A stretch of 64,000 bases of DNA from Nitrosomonadales bacterium (GTDB lineage Bacteria > Pseudomonadota > Gammaproteobacteria > Burkholderiales > Gallionellaceae): contig JACRME010000008.1 of assembly GCA_016235045.1 (NCBI GenBank), positions 124,001 to 188,000 on the forward strand, read 5' to 3'. Below, in pieces: positions 26,659 to 34,802 of this stretch (position 1 is the stretch's first letter; every line of letters begins with the position of its first letter). The notes under the pieces are model-generated. The model saw only the letters and a program-made list of their open reading frames with translations. It searched no databases and had not been told where the DNA came from. Position numbers and translations under genes: made by a program.

Positions 26659-27939
26659 TCATCCACCCTGCCGCCCCTGCACGACCTCGCGGTAAAATTT
26701 GCAGGTGTTCTTTCCGCTCTGCTTCGCCAGGTACATCGCCTCATCCGCCTGCTGGATGAGCTTTTCCGGGGTTTTGGAATTTTCCGGGAACATGGAAATG
26801 CCGATGCTGCCTCCCACCCGGCAATGCTGGCCCTTCAGATCGAACGGTTGCGCCAGCGCGGCGATGATCTTTCTGGCCACCAGCGCCGCATTGTCGTGCG
26901 ATTCGATATTGTCCAGCACCAGGATGAATTCGTCCCCGCCCACCCGCGCCACGGTATCGGAATCGCGTATCGTTTCCTTGATCCTTTTCGCGACATCCTT
27001 CAACAGCATGTCCCCGGTGTCGTGTCCCAGCGCATCGTTGACTTTCTTGAATCCGTCCAGATCGAGAAACAGGATGGCGGCCTTGTGCTTGTTGCGCTTC
27101 GCCAGGGAAATGGAATGGTTGAGCACATCCAGGAACAGGGCGCGGTTCGGCAGGTCGGTCAGGTAGTCGTAGTGCGCCAGGTGCGCGATTTTTTTCTCGG
27201 CGCGCTTGCGCTCCGTGATGTCCCGGGCGATGCCGATAAAGTAGCGATGGCCGCCCAATGCCATTTCCGACACGGATATTTCCATGGGGAATTCTTCGCC
27301 GCCCTTGCGCGCAGCCGTCACTTCCCTGCCGCGCACGCCCAGTATCCGCGCCTGGCCCGTTTCCAGATAGCGCTTGATGTAGCCGTCGTGCCTGCCCCGA
27401 TCCGGCTCCGGCATGAGCATCTTCAGATTTTTGCTCAGTGCTTCCTGTTGCGTATAGCCGAAAATTTCCTCGGCGGCGGGATTGAACCCCTGAATTTCCC
27501 CGGTCTCGTTGATCATGATGATGCCGTCCATCACGTTGCGGATAATGGATTGCAACTGATAGTGGCTTTTCTCGAGTTCGCCTTTGACTTGCTTCAGGTT
27601 GGTGACCATCTGCCAGAACAGTTTGACCTCCGTGCCGCTGGCAACCCGCTTGTCGCCAAAAATCTTGCGTACTTCTTCGGCAATCGAGTCGTCGTGCGAC
27701 AGGTTGTACACCAGGCAATCGGGGTAGTCCTTGCAGGCCTGCAGCGCCTTGACCGGATCGACATAGGTCGGTATCCCGTTCTTTACTGCCAACTGGAGGC
27801 CGGGTGCCTTTGGGTCGGTATCGGCAATCGCCATCACCTTGACCAGATTGTCCTCCATGAACATTTCCAGCAGCGCAGCCCCGCCGCGGCCGGCACCGAT
27901 AATCACGACCGGGTATCCCCGGACTTTTGGCGTTGCCAT
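26659..27939 (-). CDS. diguanylate cyclase with N-terminal Rossmann-like domain and PAS
   Basis: The 426-residue protein starts with a Rossmann-like dinucleotide fold (VVIIGAGRGGAALLEMF, residues 11-27, then MAIADTDPKAPG and VYNLSHDDS), followed by a linker helix, a PAS domain (about 128-245) and a GGDEF domain. GGDEF is intact (334-338), with the LDLDGF metal motif and an RxxD inhibitory site (Arg325-Asp328), so it should make cyclic di-GMP and be product-inhibited. The start at 27939 has GAAGGAG nine bases upstream; a much longer open frame upstream has no support. A close paralogue lies at 38024-39286. The Rossmann module as sensor is unusual. Confidence 0.9.
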   Translation of the reverse strand: MATPKVRGYPVVIIGAGRGGAALLEMFMEDNLVKVMAIADTDPKAPGLQLAVKNGIPTYVDPVKALQACKDYPDCLVYNLSHDDSIAEEVRKIFGDKRVASGTEVKLFWQMVTNLKQVKGELEKSHYQLQSIIRNVMDGIIMINETGEIQGFNPAAEEIFGYTQQEALSKNLKMLMPEPDRGRHDGYIKRYLETGQARILGVRGREVTAARKGGEEFPMEISVSEMALGGHRYFIGIARDITERKRAEKKIAHLAHYDYLTDLPNRALFLDVLNHSISLAKRNKHKAAILFLDLDGFKKVNDALGHDTGDMLLKDVAKRIKETIRDSDTVARVGGDEFILVLDNIESHDNAALVARKIIAALAQPFDLKGQHCRVGGSIGISMFPENSKTPEKLIQQADEAMYLAKQSGKNTCKFYREVVQGRQGG

Positions 27940-28195
27940 GAACACTCCTTCAGAAGGCCTTGAATTTGGTAAGGGAATTCTTGCACATTTAGCGCGCATC
28001 CGCTCATGCATCGAGCGGACGAAGTTCGCCTGCACGTTCTGGCTGTGATCCAGCAGCACCCCATTGATGTTGCATCGGGATTTGCCGGGGCCGGGGTCAC
28101 GCTCTATTATCCCGACTGGCGATATGATCCGGTTGCGCTGTCTGCTCCGGCAATATTGCGTGACTTCCCCAACACGACCGTACAAGGGCACTCGC

Positions 28196-29311
28196 ATGAA
28201 AATAGGCATCCCCAAAGAGATCAAGACCAACGAAAACCGCGTCGCGCTGGTGCCGGCTGGCGCTGAAGCCCTGGTCGCGGCCGGGCATGCGGTTGTCATG
28301 GAAACGGGCGCCGGCCTGGGCAGTGGTTTCAGCGATGCGCAATACCTGGCTGCCGGTGCGCAAATCGCCGGGGATGCCGACGCCGTATGGGCCGGCTCGG
28401 ACATGATCGTGAAAGTGAAAGAACCCATCGAGCCGGAATGGAAACGCATCCGGCCCGGCCAGGTCATTTTCACGTATTTCCATTTCGCCGCCAGCGAGCA
28501 GTTGACCAGGGCGCACATGGCCTCCGGCGCGATCTGCATTGCCTATGAAACGGTGGAGCTGCCATCGCGCGAACTGCCGTTGCTCACGCCGATGTCGGAA
28601 GTGGCCGGGCGCATGGCGGTGCAGGAAGGCGCCAAGTATCTGGAGAAATTGAACGGCGGGCGCGGCATCCTGTTGAGCGGCGTGCCCGGCGTGCCGCCGG
28701 CCAAGGTGGTGATACTCGGCGCAGGCGTGGTCGGCGTGAATGCGGCAAAAATCGCGGCGGGCATGGGTGCCAGCGTCGCCGTTCTCGACGTCAATCTGGA
28801 ACGGCTGCGCTACCTGAGCGACGTGATGCCGGCCAACGTGCAACTGGTATTCTCGGACCGGCACAACCTGCTGGCGCAGATTGCCAGCGCCGACCTGATC
28901 GTCGGCGCGGTGCTGATACACGGCGCCGTTGCGCCGAAATTGATACGCCGCGAAGACCTCAAGACCATGCGCGCGGGCGCGGTGATCGTGGACGTTTCCG
29001 TCGATCAGGGCGGCTGCGTCGAAACCACGCGCCCGACCACGCACGAAAATCCGGTGTTCATCGTGGACGGCGTGGTGCATTACGGCGTGGCCAACATGCC
29101 CGGCGGCGTGCCGATCACTTCGACGCTGGCGCTGACCAACGCCACCCTGCCCTATGTGCTGAAACTGGCGAACAAGGGCTGCCAGCGGGCGCTCAAGGAA
29201 ACACCGGAACTGCAGAACGGACTCAACATCATCAACGGAAAAATCACGCACCGCAAAGTTGCCGAAGCTTTCGGCATGGACTATCACCCGGCAGAATCCC
29301 TGCTTGACTGA
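28196..29311 (+). CDS. ald: alanine dehydrogenase
   Basis: Ald interconverts L-alanine with pyruvate and ammonia using NAD+. The 371-residue length is exactly that of the family. Motifs seen are MKIGIPKEIKTNENRVALVP (1-20), the Lys-containing VKVKEPIEPEW, and the NAD loop GAGVVGVNAAKIAAGMGA, with NMPGGVPITSTLAL towards the C-terminus. It is divergent from the diguanylate cyclase across a 256-base gap in which I see no clear promoter or operator. Confidence 0.96.
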   Translation: MKIGIPKEIKTNENRVALVPAGAEALVAAGHAVVMETGAGLGSGFSDAQYLAAGAQIAGDADAVWAGSDMIVKVKEPIEPEWKRIRPGQVIFTYFHFAASEQLTRAHMASGAICIAYETVELPSRELPLLTPMSEVAGRMAVQEGAKYLEKLNGGRGILLSGVPGVPPAKVVILGAGVVGVNAAKIAAGMGASVAVLDVNLERLRYLSDVMPANVQLVFSDRHNLLAQIASADLIVGAVLIHGAVAPKLIRREDLKTMRAGAVIVDVSVDQGGCVETTRPTTHENPVFIVDGVVHYGVANMPGGVPITSTLALTNATLPYVLKLANKGCQRALKETPELQNGLNIINGKITHRKVAEAFGMDYHPAESLLD

Positions 29312-29324
29312 AACAGCAGACCGT

Positions 29325-30215
29325 TCAGGCCAGATAGCCCTCGGCGATATGGCGGTAGACCAACCCCTTCAGCCAGAGCGCATCGGCGGCGGGAACGTCG
29401 CGGAAGGCGATGCCGTATTCCAGCATGTTGCTCTCGGCGGTCTGGCCCGGATGCGGTGCATGCGCATGCAGAATGGTTGCATCGAGGCTGAGCGCGGTGC
29501 TGATGTCGTCCATGTCCGCATGGAAAGAAAGACGCAGCGTGTCGCCCGGTTTGCCCAATGGGATGGGCGCATGCAATTGCGCGCCATCCGGACTGAGGTT
29601 GACGATGCGCACGACCTCGTGCGCCCCCCGGGCATCGGTTGAGGTGGCACTGAGATTCACTCTCGCCCACGGCGATTTGCGCAGCGTCTGCGCGCGCACC
29701 TCGGTCGGATACTCCAGGTGCATGTAATGGACCGGGCTGACGCACAGGCGCTGGATCGGGGTCTGGAACGCGTAGATGTTGCTGCCGGTCACCATGCGCA
29801 CTTCCAGTTGTTCGCCGTCGGCCAGGATGAGCGGAACGCCGTCGATCATCGGCGTCAGCACCAGTATGCTCCGGTTCGCGATATAGCCGACCAGCCGGGC
29901 AGTGTAATAGGCTTGCAGGTTGCGGTTCAGCAGGCGCAGTTGCACCAGTTCGCCGATCTGCGGCTTGATGCCCGCCGGCGGAAATGTCGCGCTCGGCGCG
30001 ACTTCCCTGAACTCGGTCCATTCGCCCGTCTCGCGCTTTTTCGCCGGCGAATCCATGTCGCGCAGCAAACCTTGTCCCAGCAGGCTCTCCAGTTGTTCGC
30101 GGCTGGCAACGATCTCGCTGCGCGCAAACACGATATAACCGTTGCGGTCATACAGTCGCCACGGCAGCGGCTTGCCGAGCGGGATATCTTCGATGGGCAC
30201 TGGCTGGAGGTTCAT
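29325..30215 (-). CDS. YcgR-type PilZ protein (cyclic di-GMP effector)
   Basis: The 296-residue protein has an N-terminal YcgR-like domain (about 75-170, GELVQLRLLNR..., with VLTPMIDGVPLIL) and a C-terminal PilZ domain (about 175-290). The PilZ motif reads RKSPWAR ... NLSPDGA, close to RxxxR and (D/N)xSxxG, so cyclic di-GMP binding is likely. In known YcgR proteins this brakes flagellar rotation, but no flagellar gene is nearby. The start at 30215 is preferred over a GTG at 30239 because GGAG lies eight bases upstream. Confidence 0.85.
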   Translation of the reverse strand: MNLQPVPIEDIPLGKPLPWRLYDRNGYIVFARSEIVASREQLESLLGQGLLRDMDSPAKKRETGEWTEFREVAPSATFPPAGIKPQIGELVQLRLLNRNLQAYYTARLVGYIANRSILVLTPMIDGVPLILADGEQLEVRMVTGSNIYAFQTPIQRLCVSPVHYMHLEYPTEVRAQTLRKSPWARVNLSATSTDARGAHEVVRIVNLSPDGAQLHAPIPLGKPGDTLRLSFHADMDDISTALSLDATILHAHAPHPGQTAESNMLEYGIAFRDVPAADALWLKGLVYRHIAEGYLA

Positions 30216-30303
30216 GGCGGCAACTCCGCTAACGGGCACGGCGGGAATGTTAACATTCTTGCGGCAACGGGAAGTCGATGCAATTTTCCCGCGTCCTTTT
30301 CCA

Positions 30304-31314
30304 TCATGTCAATCCGATTTCTTTGCCGTTGAGTTGCCGCCGGGCGTGCTCGTAGCCGATGGCTATGATTTCCTCGGCACGCCCGAATTCCAGAAAACGG
30401 ATGTGCCCCAGCGGCGGCTGGATGATCACGTCCGGCCGATCAAGCGACAAACGGGTCTGGGTAAGACGGGTTTCCATGATATTGATCGAGGCCAGCAGCA
30501 CTTCGAAGATGCTGGGCAGCGGCTCCGCGGAAATCCATTCTCTGAATTGGGCCGAGGCAGGCGCATCCCCGGCAAGCAGTTTCTGTTTGATGTCTTTCAT
30601 CGACAGGCGATAGTCGCCCGCCCAGCGCGAAAAAATGCCGGCAGCAATGCTTCTTGCGCTCCCGTTGTTTGTCGTGGACAACAGCGGTTTCAGGTTCTTG
30701 CCGGCAATGATCCGATGGTTGAGATCGACTGCAATCACGATGTCCGCTCCCATGGCGCGAACCACACTCACCGGCACCGGGTTGGTGATGCCCCCGTCCA
30801 CCAGAATGCGCCCGTTGCTGCGTACCGGCGTGAAGATGCCGGGAACCGAGATGCTGGCACGCACCGCCTCGATCACGTCGCCGCTGCGAATGACGACCTC
30901 CTCGCCGCTGACAATGTCCGTCGCCACGGCGGCAAAAGGCTTGGGCAGCATTTCGATGGTGTCGGCACGAATATGGGCTCGCACCAGTTCGCTGACCTTG
31001 CTGCCGTCGAGCAAACCCGACTTGGGCAACACCACGTCAAAGAAGGAAGCGGTCTTTCTCCAATCGAAATCCCGGAACGCGGCCTCCAGCTCGTCCAGCT
31101 TGCCTGCGGCATGGATCGCCCCGATCAACGCGCCCATGCTGCTGCCCGCAATGAAGCTCACCTCGATGCCGGCCTCCTCGATGGCCCGGATCACGCCCAG
31201 ATGTGCCAGCCCGCGCGCCGAGCCGCTGCCCAGCGCCAAACCGATCTTTGGACGATTGCCGGTAGTACTGCCAGTTGCGTTCCCCGCCATCGCAGTATTC
31301 TCCAGCTCCGTCAT
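30304..31314 (-). CDS. patatin-like phospholipase, RssA type
   Basis: This 336-residue protein has the patatin oxyanion loop GSGSARGLAHLGV, the nucleophile elbow GSSMG and the catalytic DGG of the Ser-Asp dyad (ILVDGGITNPVPV). That makes it a probable serine lipid acyl hydrolase in the cytoplasm or at the membrane. The first ATG is at 31314; the ATG at 31290 has a better ribosome site (CTGGAG nine bases upstream) and would give 328 residues. It follows the CapA-like gene by six bases, suggesting one transcript. Confidence 0.88.
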   Translation of the reverse strand: MTELENTAMAGNATGSTTGNRPKIGLALGSGSARGLAHLGVIRAIEEAGIEVSFIAGSSMGALIGAIHAAGKLDELEAAFRDFDWRKTASFFDVVLPKSGLLDGSKVSELVRAHIRADTIEMLPKPFAAVATDIVSGEEVVIRSGDVIEAVRASISVPGIFTPVRSNGRILVDGGITNPVPVSVVRAMGADIVIAVDLNHRIIAGKNLKPLLSTTNNGSARSIAAGIFSRWAGDYRLSMKDIKQKLLAGDAPASAQFREWISAEPLPSIFEVLLASINIMETRLTQTRLSLDRPDVIIQPPLGHIRFLEFGRAEEIIAIGYEHARRQLNGKEIGLT

Positions 31315-31320
31315 GGGCGG

Positions 31321-32307
31321 CTACGCCTGGTAGACCAGCCGGTCAACCAGGCGTACCAACCGGGTGCCGAGTTCGGCGCAAAGCATTTCCATGCGCGCGC
31401 AGATCGCCTCGAATTCCCTGCCGCGCGCCGACGCGACGTATCCCAGGTCCAGCGAAACCGGCAGCAACTCGATGCGCACCAACCTGCCCTGCTCGAACAT
31501 CACCTTGAACAGGCAGGAGCGGTCGTTGCGCAACAGGGGATGGACGGCGTAGTCGTCGATAAAATTGCCGGTGTCGTACAGGATGGGTTTGCCCCGGTAT
31601 ATCTCGATGCCCTGGCAGATATGCGCGCTGTGGCCGTAATATATGTCGGCGCCGAGCTCGATCACGCGCCGGGCGAAATCGCGGAATTCGGGTGCCGGAC
31701 GTTCGACGAAATTTGCGCCCCAGTGGTTTGAGAACACCACCAGATCGCCGCCTTGTTCGCGCGCCTGCGCGATGCTGTCGGCGATACGTGCCAGCGTTTC
31801 CGGATCCAGCGCGACTTCAAGATAGTTGGTGCCGGGATGACCGGCAGCGGCGGCGAAAGCCGGTTCGTTGTCGGTGAAGGAGAGCAACGCCACGCTGCAG
31901 GGCGATGCGCCCTGCACTTCGAGCATGGCCGGCGCGGCGGCCCTGGCCGCATTGGCCCCGGCACCCGCATATCGGATACCCGCCGCACTGAGCGCGTGCA
32001 ACGTATCCAGCAACCCTTGTTCTTCGTAATCCAGGATGTGGTTGTTGGCGAGCACGCAGGCATCGATTTCGGCTGTCTGCAAAACCCGCACCGCGTCCGG
32101 ATCAGCGCGAAAATGGAACAACTTTTCGGTGCGGGTCCAGCGCCCGGGATGGTGGGTCAGGGCGCATTCCAGATTGACGATGCGCAAGTCGGCTTGTGCC
32201 AGGTGCGGCAGCAAGTCGTCCCACATTTCCACCGGCGTAATATGCTTGAGCTGCTCGTTCACGTAGCGGCCGAGCATTACATCTCCGGTAAAGGCCAACG
32301 TCAGCAT
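31321..32307 (-). CDS. CapA/PgsA-family metallophosphatase-like protein
   Basis: The 328-residue protein has the CapA pattern: FTGDVMLGR near the start, NLECALT, LANNHILDYEEQGLLDTL, SNHWGANF and GHSAHICQGIEIYRGKPILY. These are the metal-ligand segments of the family's calcineurin-like fold. In Bacillus CapA/PgsA takes part in poly-gamma-glutamate capsule, but many bacteria have such proteins without a capsule locus, and none is visible here. There is no signal peptide, so it is probably cytoplasmic. It is followed by the patatin gene. Confidence 0.85.
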   Translation of the reverse strand: MLTLAFTGDVMLGRYVNEQLKHITPVEMWDDLLPHLAQADLRIVNLECALTHHPGRWTRTEKLFHFRADPDAVRVLQTAEIDACVLANNHILDYEEQGLLDTLHALSAAGIRYAGAGANAARAAAPAMLEVQGASPCSVALLSFTDNEPAFAAAAGHPGTNYLEVALDPETLARIADSIAQAREQGGDLVVFSNHWGANFVERPAPEFRDFARRVIELGADIYYGHSAHICQGIEIYRGKPILYDTGNFIDDYAVHPLLRNDRSCLFKVMFEQGRLVRIELLPVSLDLGYVASARGREFEAICARMEMLCAELGTRLVRLVDRLVYQA

Positions 32308-32344
32308 GGCTGCACACGGGGCGCAGATACTCTTGCGCGGCGTG

Positions 32345-32632
32345 CTACTCGTCGCTGAGATGCGGCAGCAGGTCTTCCGCCGGCTGGCCCGTGTCGGGGT
32401 CTATCCAGTCGGACATGCCGATTTCGGATTCCGCCTCCTCCAGCGACTCGCCCACTTCAAGTTCGCTGCCTTCATGATCCTGCATGTCCTGCACCGCTCC
32501 GAGCAGCGTGGGGAAGGGGCCGTACAGCGCGTCGGAAAGGCTGTCCTGCCAGTAAAATCCGTCGGGTCGCTGAATCACCCGGGTTTGGTCGTAGTCGGGG
32601 GAAGGTTGTGGAACGGATGTATTCGTGGTCAT
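32345..32632 (-). CDS. small acidic conserved-looking protein, unknown
   Basis: The 95-residue protein is acidic in its second half (ELEVGESLEEAESEIGMSDWIDPDTGQPAEDL) and has an N-terminal stretch with RPDGFYWQDSLSDALYGPFP. The start at 32632 is backed by GGAGGT six bases upstream. I do not recognise a family. It lies 37 bases upstream of the CapA-like gene on the same strand and could share its transcript. Confidence 0.7.
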   Translation of the reverse strand: MTTNTSVPQPSPDYDQTRVIQRPDGFYWQDSLSDALYGPFPTLLGAVQDMQDHEGSELEVGESLEEAESEIGMSDWIDPDTGQPAEDLLPHLSDE

Positions 32633-32904
32633 TGTTACCTCCGCTGATTGCATGACGCAGCGCATCTTCGATAACGCTGCCAGGGAGTAAACGGCACAAC
32701 GGGAACATCCATATGTGCCGGTCACGGCCAGGTCGGTTTGCCACAGGTGCTGGATGCAATTCTATGCTTCTTTTGATCCGGATGTGGCGTAGGCGGGGAA
32801 TTCACTCGGATGACGGCCGCAGCCGAATTGCATTCGGCGTGCAACCCATTCCCAACAAGGTTATTGTTCATGCAACACTGCCACTGCAGGCGGGAAGGCG
32901 TTTC
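32633..32904. other. non-coding gap without recognised feature
   Basis: Between the small acidic gene and the HPF-like gene lie 316 bases. Apart from the terminator-like hairpin at 32905-32940, I see no convincing coding frame, RNA gene or clear promoter here. It should contain the promoter of the small acidic gene and perhaps capA. Confidence 0.5.
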
Positions 32905-32940
32905 CAAAAAAGCAAGCCGCGACCCGGCAGGGCGGGTCGC
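32905..32940 (-). terminator. rho-independent terminator after the HPF-like gene
   Basis: On the minus strand an 8-bp stem GCGACCCG/CGGGTCGC (32919-32940) is followed by GGCTTGC and then six Ts, directly after the stop of the HPF-like gene. The T run is slightly displaced, so strength is uncertain. Confidence 0.6.
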
Positions 32941-32948
32941 AAAACACG

Positions 32949-33299
32949 CTAACTTTTTTCGGTATTCCTCGGTTCATGCTGCTTCACGTCGCCGCGAAGC
33001 TTGTGGGCATAGTCCTGTACCTGGCGCTTGGCCGCATCGAAGGCGTCGCGCAAGGCCACGTACACGTCTTCCGCATGGTCGCGGTTCACCACGATCTCGC
33101 CGCCGGCGACGCCGATGTCGATGCGCACATTGAAATGTTTGCCCTGTTGCTGGTGCTTGTGCGACATGGCAACCACCACCCGGCACGACATGATGTGATC
33201 GAAAAATTCGTCCAGTTTTTTCGCCTTGTCGCGAACGCGTATTTCCAGCGCTTCGGATTGTTCGAAATCGCGTATGGTGATCTGCAATGGAATCTGCAT
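32949..33299 (-). CDS. HPF/RaiA-family ribosome hibernation factor
   Basis: The 116-residue protein has the short HPF/YfiA fold: MQIPLQITIRDFEQSEALEI, a helix with KAKKLDEFFDHI, then the basic strand region and the helix AEDVYVALRDAFDAAKRQVQDY. Such proteins bind the 30S decoding centre and silence ribosomes during stress or starvation. The start at 33299 has a strong GGGAGGA site. It is the last gene of a minus-strand group with an SAP-like protein, Hsp20 and a zinc-ribbon protein, which fits a stress-survival operon. Confidence 0.9.
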   Translation of the reverse strand: MQIPLQITIRDFEQSEALEIRVRDKAKKLDEFFDHIMSCRVVVAMSHKHQQQGKHFNVRIDIGVAGGEIVVNRDHAEDVYVALRDAFDAAKRQVQDYAHKLRGDVKQHEPRNTEKS

Positions 33300-33343
33300 G
33301 AATCCTCCCTCTGTTCTGATTGCAATTGTAAGGTTCGCCCCGA

Positions 33344-33844
33344 TCAACGGGACCAATTCACCCGCAACAGATTCTGTTCCGGATTGTAATGAAACTCCAG
33401 TTCGCCCTGATAGGCGTGATGCAACGCTTCGCCGATGCCGCGCGCCAGATGAATATCCGTGGTGGTCACCAGCGTGCTGACCTTCGTCTGCTCGATTGCC
33501 ATGATGCGTTGCATCGGATGTTCGGCTTTTTCCCGCTCCGCATGATGGCGTATCAGTTGCTGGATCTCCTGCTCGTGCGCCGCAATGAAGTCGCCGGTTA
33601 TGATCACATATCCCGCCGGGAACCCGTCGCGCATCCGGTGACAAGCCGGGCAACAAGTCTGCTCGGCTTTCTGGGGCTTGGGCAACCATTGCCAGCGCCC
33701 CCCCTGAAACACGGCCCCGCACTCGGTGCACAGCGTCGGCTCGGTGAGTTTCCCCTTGTTCTTGTAGCTGTCGTGCACTGCTTCCTGCAACAGCCGGTCG
33801 CGCCGGATGGGCTGAAATCCGGCCGGACGGGATTGATGGGTCAT
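33344..33844 (-). CDS. zinc-ribbon protein of the BCAM0308 type
   Basis: The 166-residue protein carries two CxxC pairs (LCTECG and CCPACH) separated by about 28 residues, a probable zinc ribbon, and a conserved-looking tail (TDIHLARGIGEALHHAYQGEL). From memory this matches the family named after Burkholderia cenocepacia BCAM0308, a gene in the low-oxygen-activated locus of that species; the molecular function is not known. AGGAGGAATC precedes the start. It lies between hsp20 and the HPF-like gene on the same strand. Confidence 0.75.
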   Translation of the reverse strand: MTHQSRPAGFQPIRRDRLLQEAVHDSYKNKGKLTEPTLCTECGAVFQGGRWQWLPKPQKAEQTCCPACHRMRDGFPAGYVIITGDFIAAHEQEIQQLIRHHAEREKAEHPMQRIMAIEQTKVSTLVTTTDIHLARGIGEALHHAYQGELEFHYNPEQNLLRVNWSR

Positions 33845-33901
33845 GATTCCTCCTGGTGATCACCGCCGCCCTGCCCCGCGCGGAGGGGGCGGCGATACTG
33901 A

Positions 33902-34351
33902 TTATGAAACCGAGACGTTGATCGATTTTGGCTTCGCCTTCTCGGACTTGGGCAGGGTGATGTTGAGCATGCCCTCCTTGAATTCGGCTTTCACGGCGGA
34001 TTCGTCGGCATCGTCGGGGACGCGGAAACTGCGCACGAAGCTGCCGTATGAACACTCGACGCGATGGAATTTTCTGCCTTTTTCTTCTTTCTCCTGCCTG
34101 CGTTCACCCTGTATGGTGAGCATACCATCCTGTATCGTGACTTTCACGTCTTCCTTTTTCACGCCGGGAATCTCGCCCTTGACCTGATAGGCAGTGTCGG
34201 TTTCGCTGATATCGACCGAAGGCATCCAGTCCGCTACCGCCAGCATTTCGCTGTCCGGCTTCGTATGTCCGGGAATGCGGCCAAAAATGCGATTCAGGCG
34301 GCTGGATACGTCTTCCAGTTCCCTGAACGGATCCCACTTGATCAGGTTCAT
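33902..34351 (-). CDS. small heat shock protein, Hsp20 family
   Basis: The 149-residue protein has an N-terminal arm starting MNLIKWDPFRELEDVSSRLN, an alpha-crystallin domain (about 45-135, with VKGEIPGVKKEDVKV and the typical FKEGMLNITLPK) and a short C-terminal tail. It should form oligomers that hold unfolding proteins. The start at 34351 has AAAGGAGG upstream and overlaps the TGA of the SAP-like gene (ATGA), so the two are translationally coupled. Confidence 0.93.
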   Translation of the reverse strand: MNLIKWDPFRELEDVSSRLNRIFGRIPGHTKPDSEMLAVADWMPSVDISETDTAYQVKGEIPGVKKEDVKVTIQDGMLTIQGERRQEKEEKGRKFHRVECSYGSFVRSFRVPDDADESAVKAEFKEGMLNITLPKSEKAKPKSINVSVS

Positions 34352-34554
34352 GACAGCCCTCCTTTGCTCGAAGCCGCAAAACAATCGTCACGCCAGCTAC
34401 AGCCGACTTGATCGCATTCGCCGTTGACCGCCGTGGCAAAACAATCGAAGTTGCCTTCCTTGGCCTGAATGGCTTTAACCAGTTCGATTGCGGAAAGTTT
34501 GCCGGGGCTGATGCTGTGCAATTTGGCAATGGAACGGATTTGTTCGAGTTTCAT
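34348..34554 (-). CDS. SAP/Rho-N-like small Cys-rich protein coupled to hsp20
   Basis: The 68-residue protein starts with a helix-turn-helix-like stretch (MKLEQIRSIAKLHSISPGKL then AIELVKAIQAKEGN) resembling SAP or Rho N-terminal nucleic-acid-binding folds. A four-cysteine tail follows (FDCFATAVNGEC, GCSWRDDCF), with spacing C-x8-C-x4-C-x5-C, which could bind zinc. AAGGAGGA precedes the ATG. The stop overlaps the hsp20 start. The function is unknown; it may be a redox- or metal-responsive nucleic-acid-binding partner of the stress operon. Confidence 0.8.
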   Translation of the reverse strand: MKLEQIRSIAKLHSISPGKLSAIELVKAIQAKEGNFDCFATAVNGECDQVGCSWRDDCFAASSKGGLS

Positions 34555-34587
34555 ATGTCCTCCTTAATATTAAAGTTGAACAACGGA

Positions 34588-34617
34588 TATTGAGGAACCG
34601 CCGATAAAACCTTCAAG
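34588..34617 (-). promoter_or_regulatory. possible sigma32-like promoter of the hsp20 group
   Basis: On the minus strand CTTGAAG (34617-34611), 14 bases, then CCTCAATAT (34596-34588) resembles a weak sigma32 promoter upstream of the SAP-like/hsp20 genes. Several -10 positions differ from consensus. Confidence 0.3.
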
Positions 34618-34748
34618 GGCAAAAGACGATGCCACGCTGCTGTGGCGGCTTATTCAAAATGGCGAATAGTCTGGGTATTCCCCTGAAGCAGATACTCGAA
34701 ACACTGACATGCTATTTCGGGCTGGAACATCGTACTCCTGCAACCGCT

Positions 34749-34792
34749 CGATATATATAGGCCAAAGGGTCTATACCTCGACCTATATATCG
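34749..34792. repeat. AT-rich dyad between stress group and APH-kinase gene
   Basis: CGATATATATAGG (34749-34761) and CCTATATATCG (34782-34792) are reverse complements apart from a 2-base bulge, with a 20-base loop. The dyad sits just after the APH-kinase stop (minus strand) and far upstream of the SAP-like start. It could be a regulator site or an RNA hairpin. Confidence 0.45.
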
Positions 34793-34802
34793 CCCCATTC
34801 CG

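Noticed and set aside
27940-28539. Extended N-terminus of the 26659-27939 cyclase
   Set aside because: The 200 extra codons run antisense into ald and contain no domain; the ATG at 27939 has a strong ribosome site and matches the paralogue's start.
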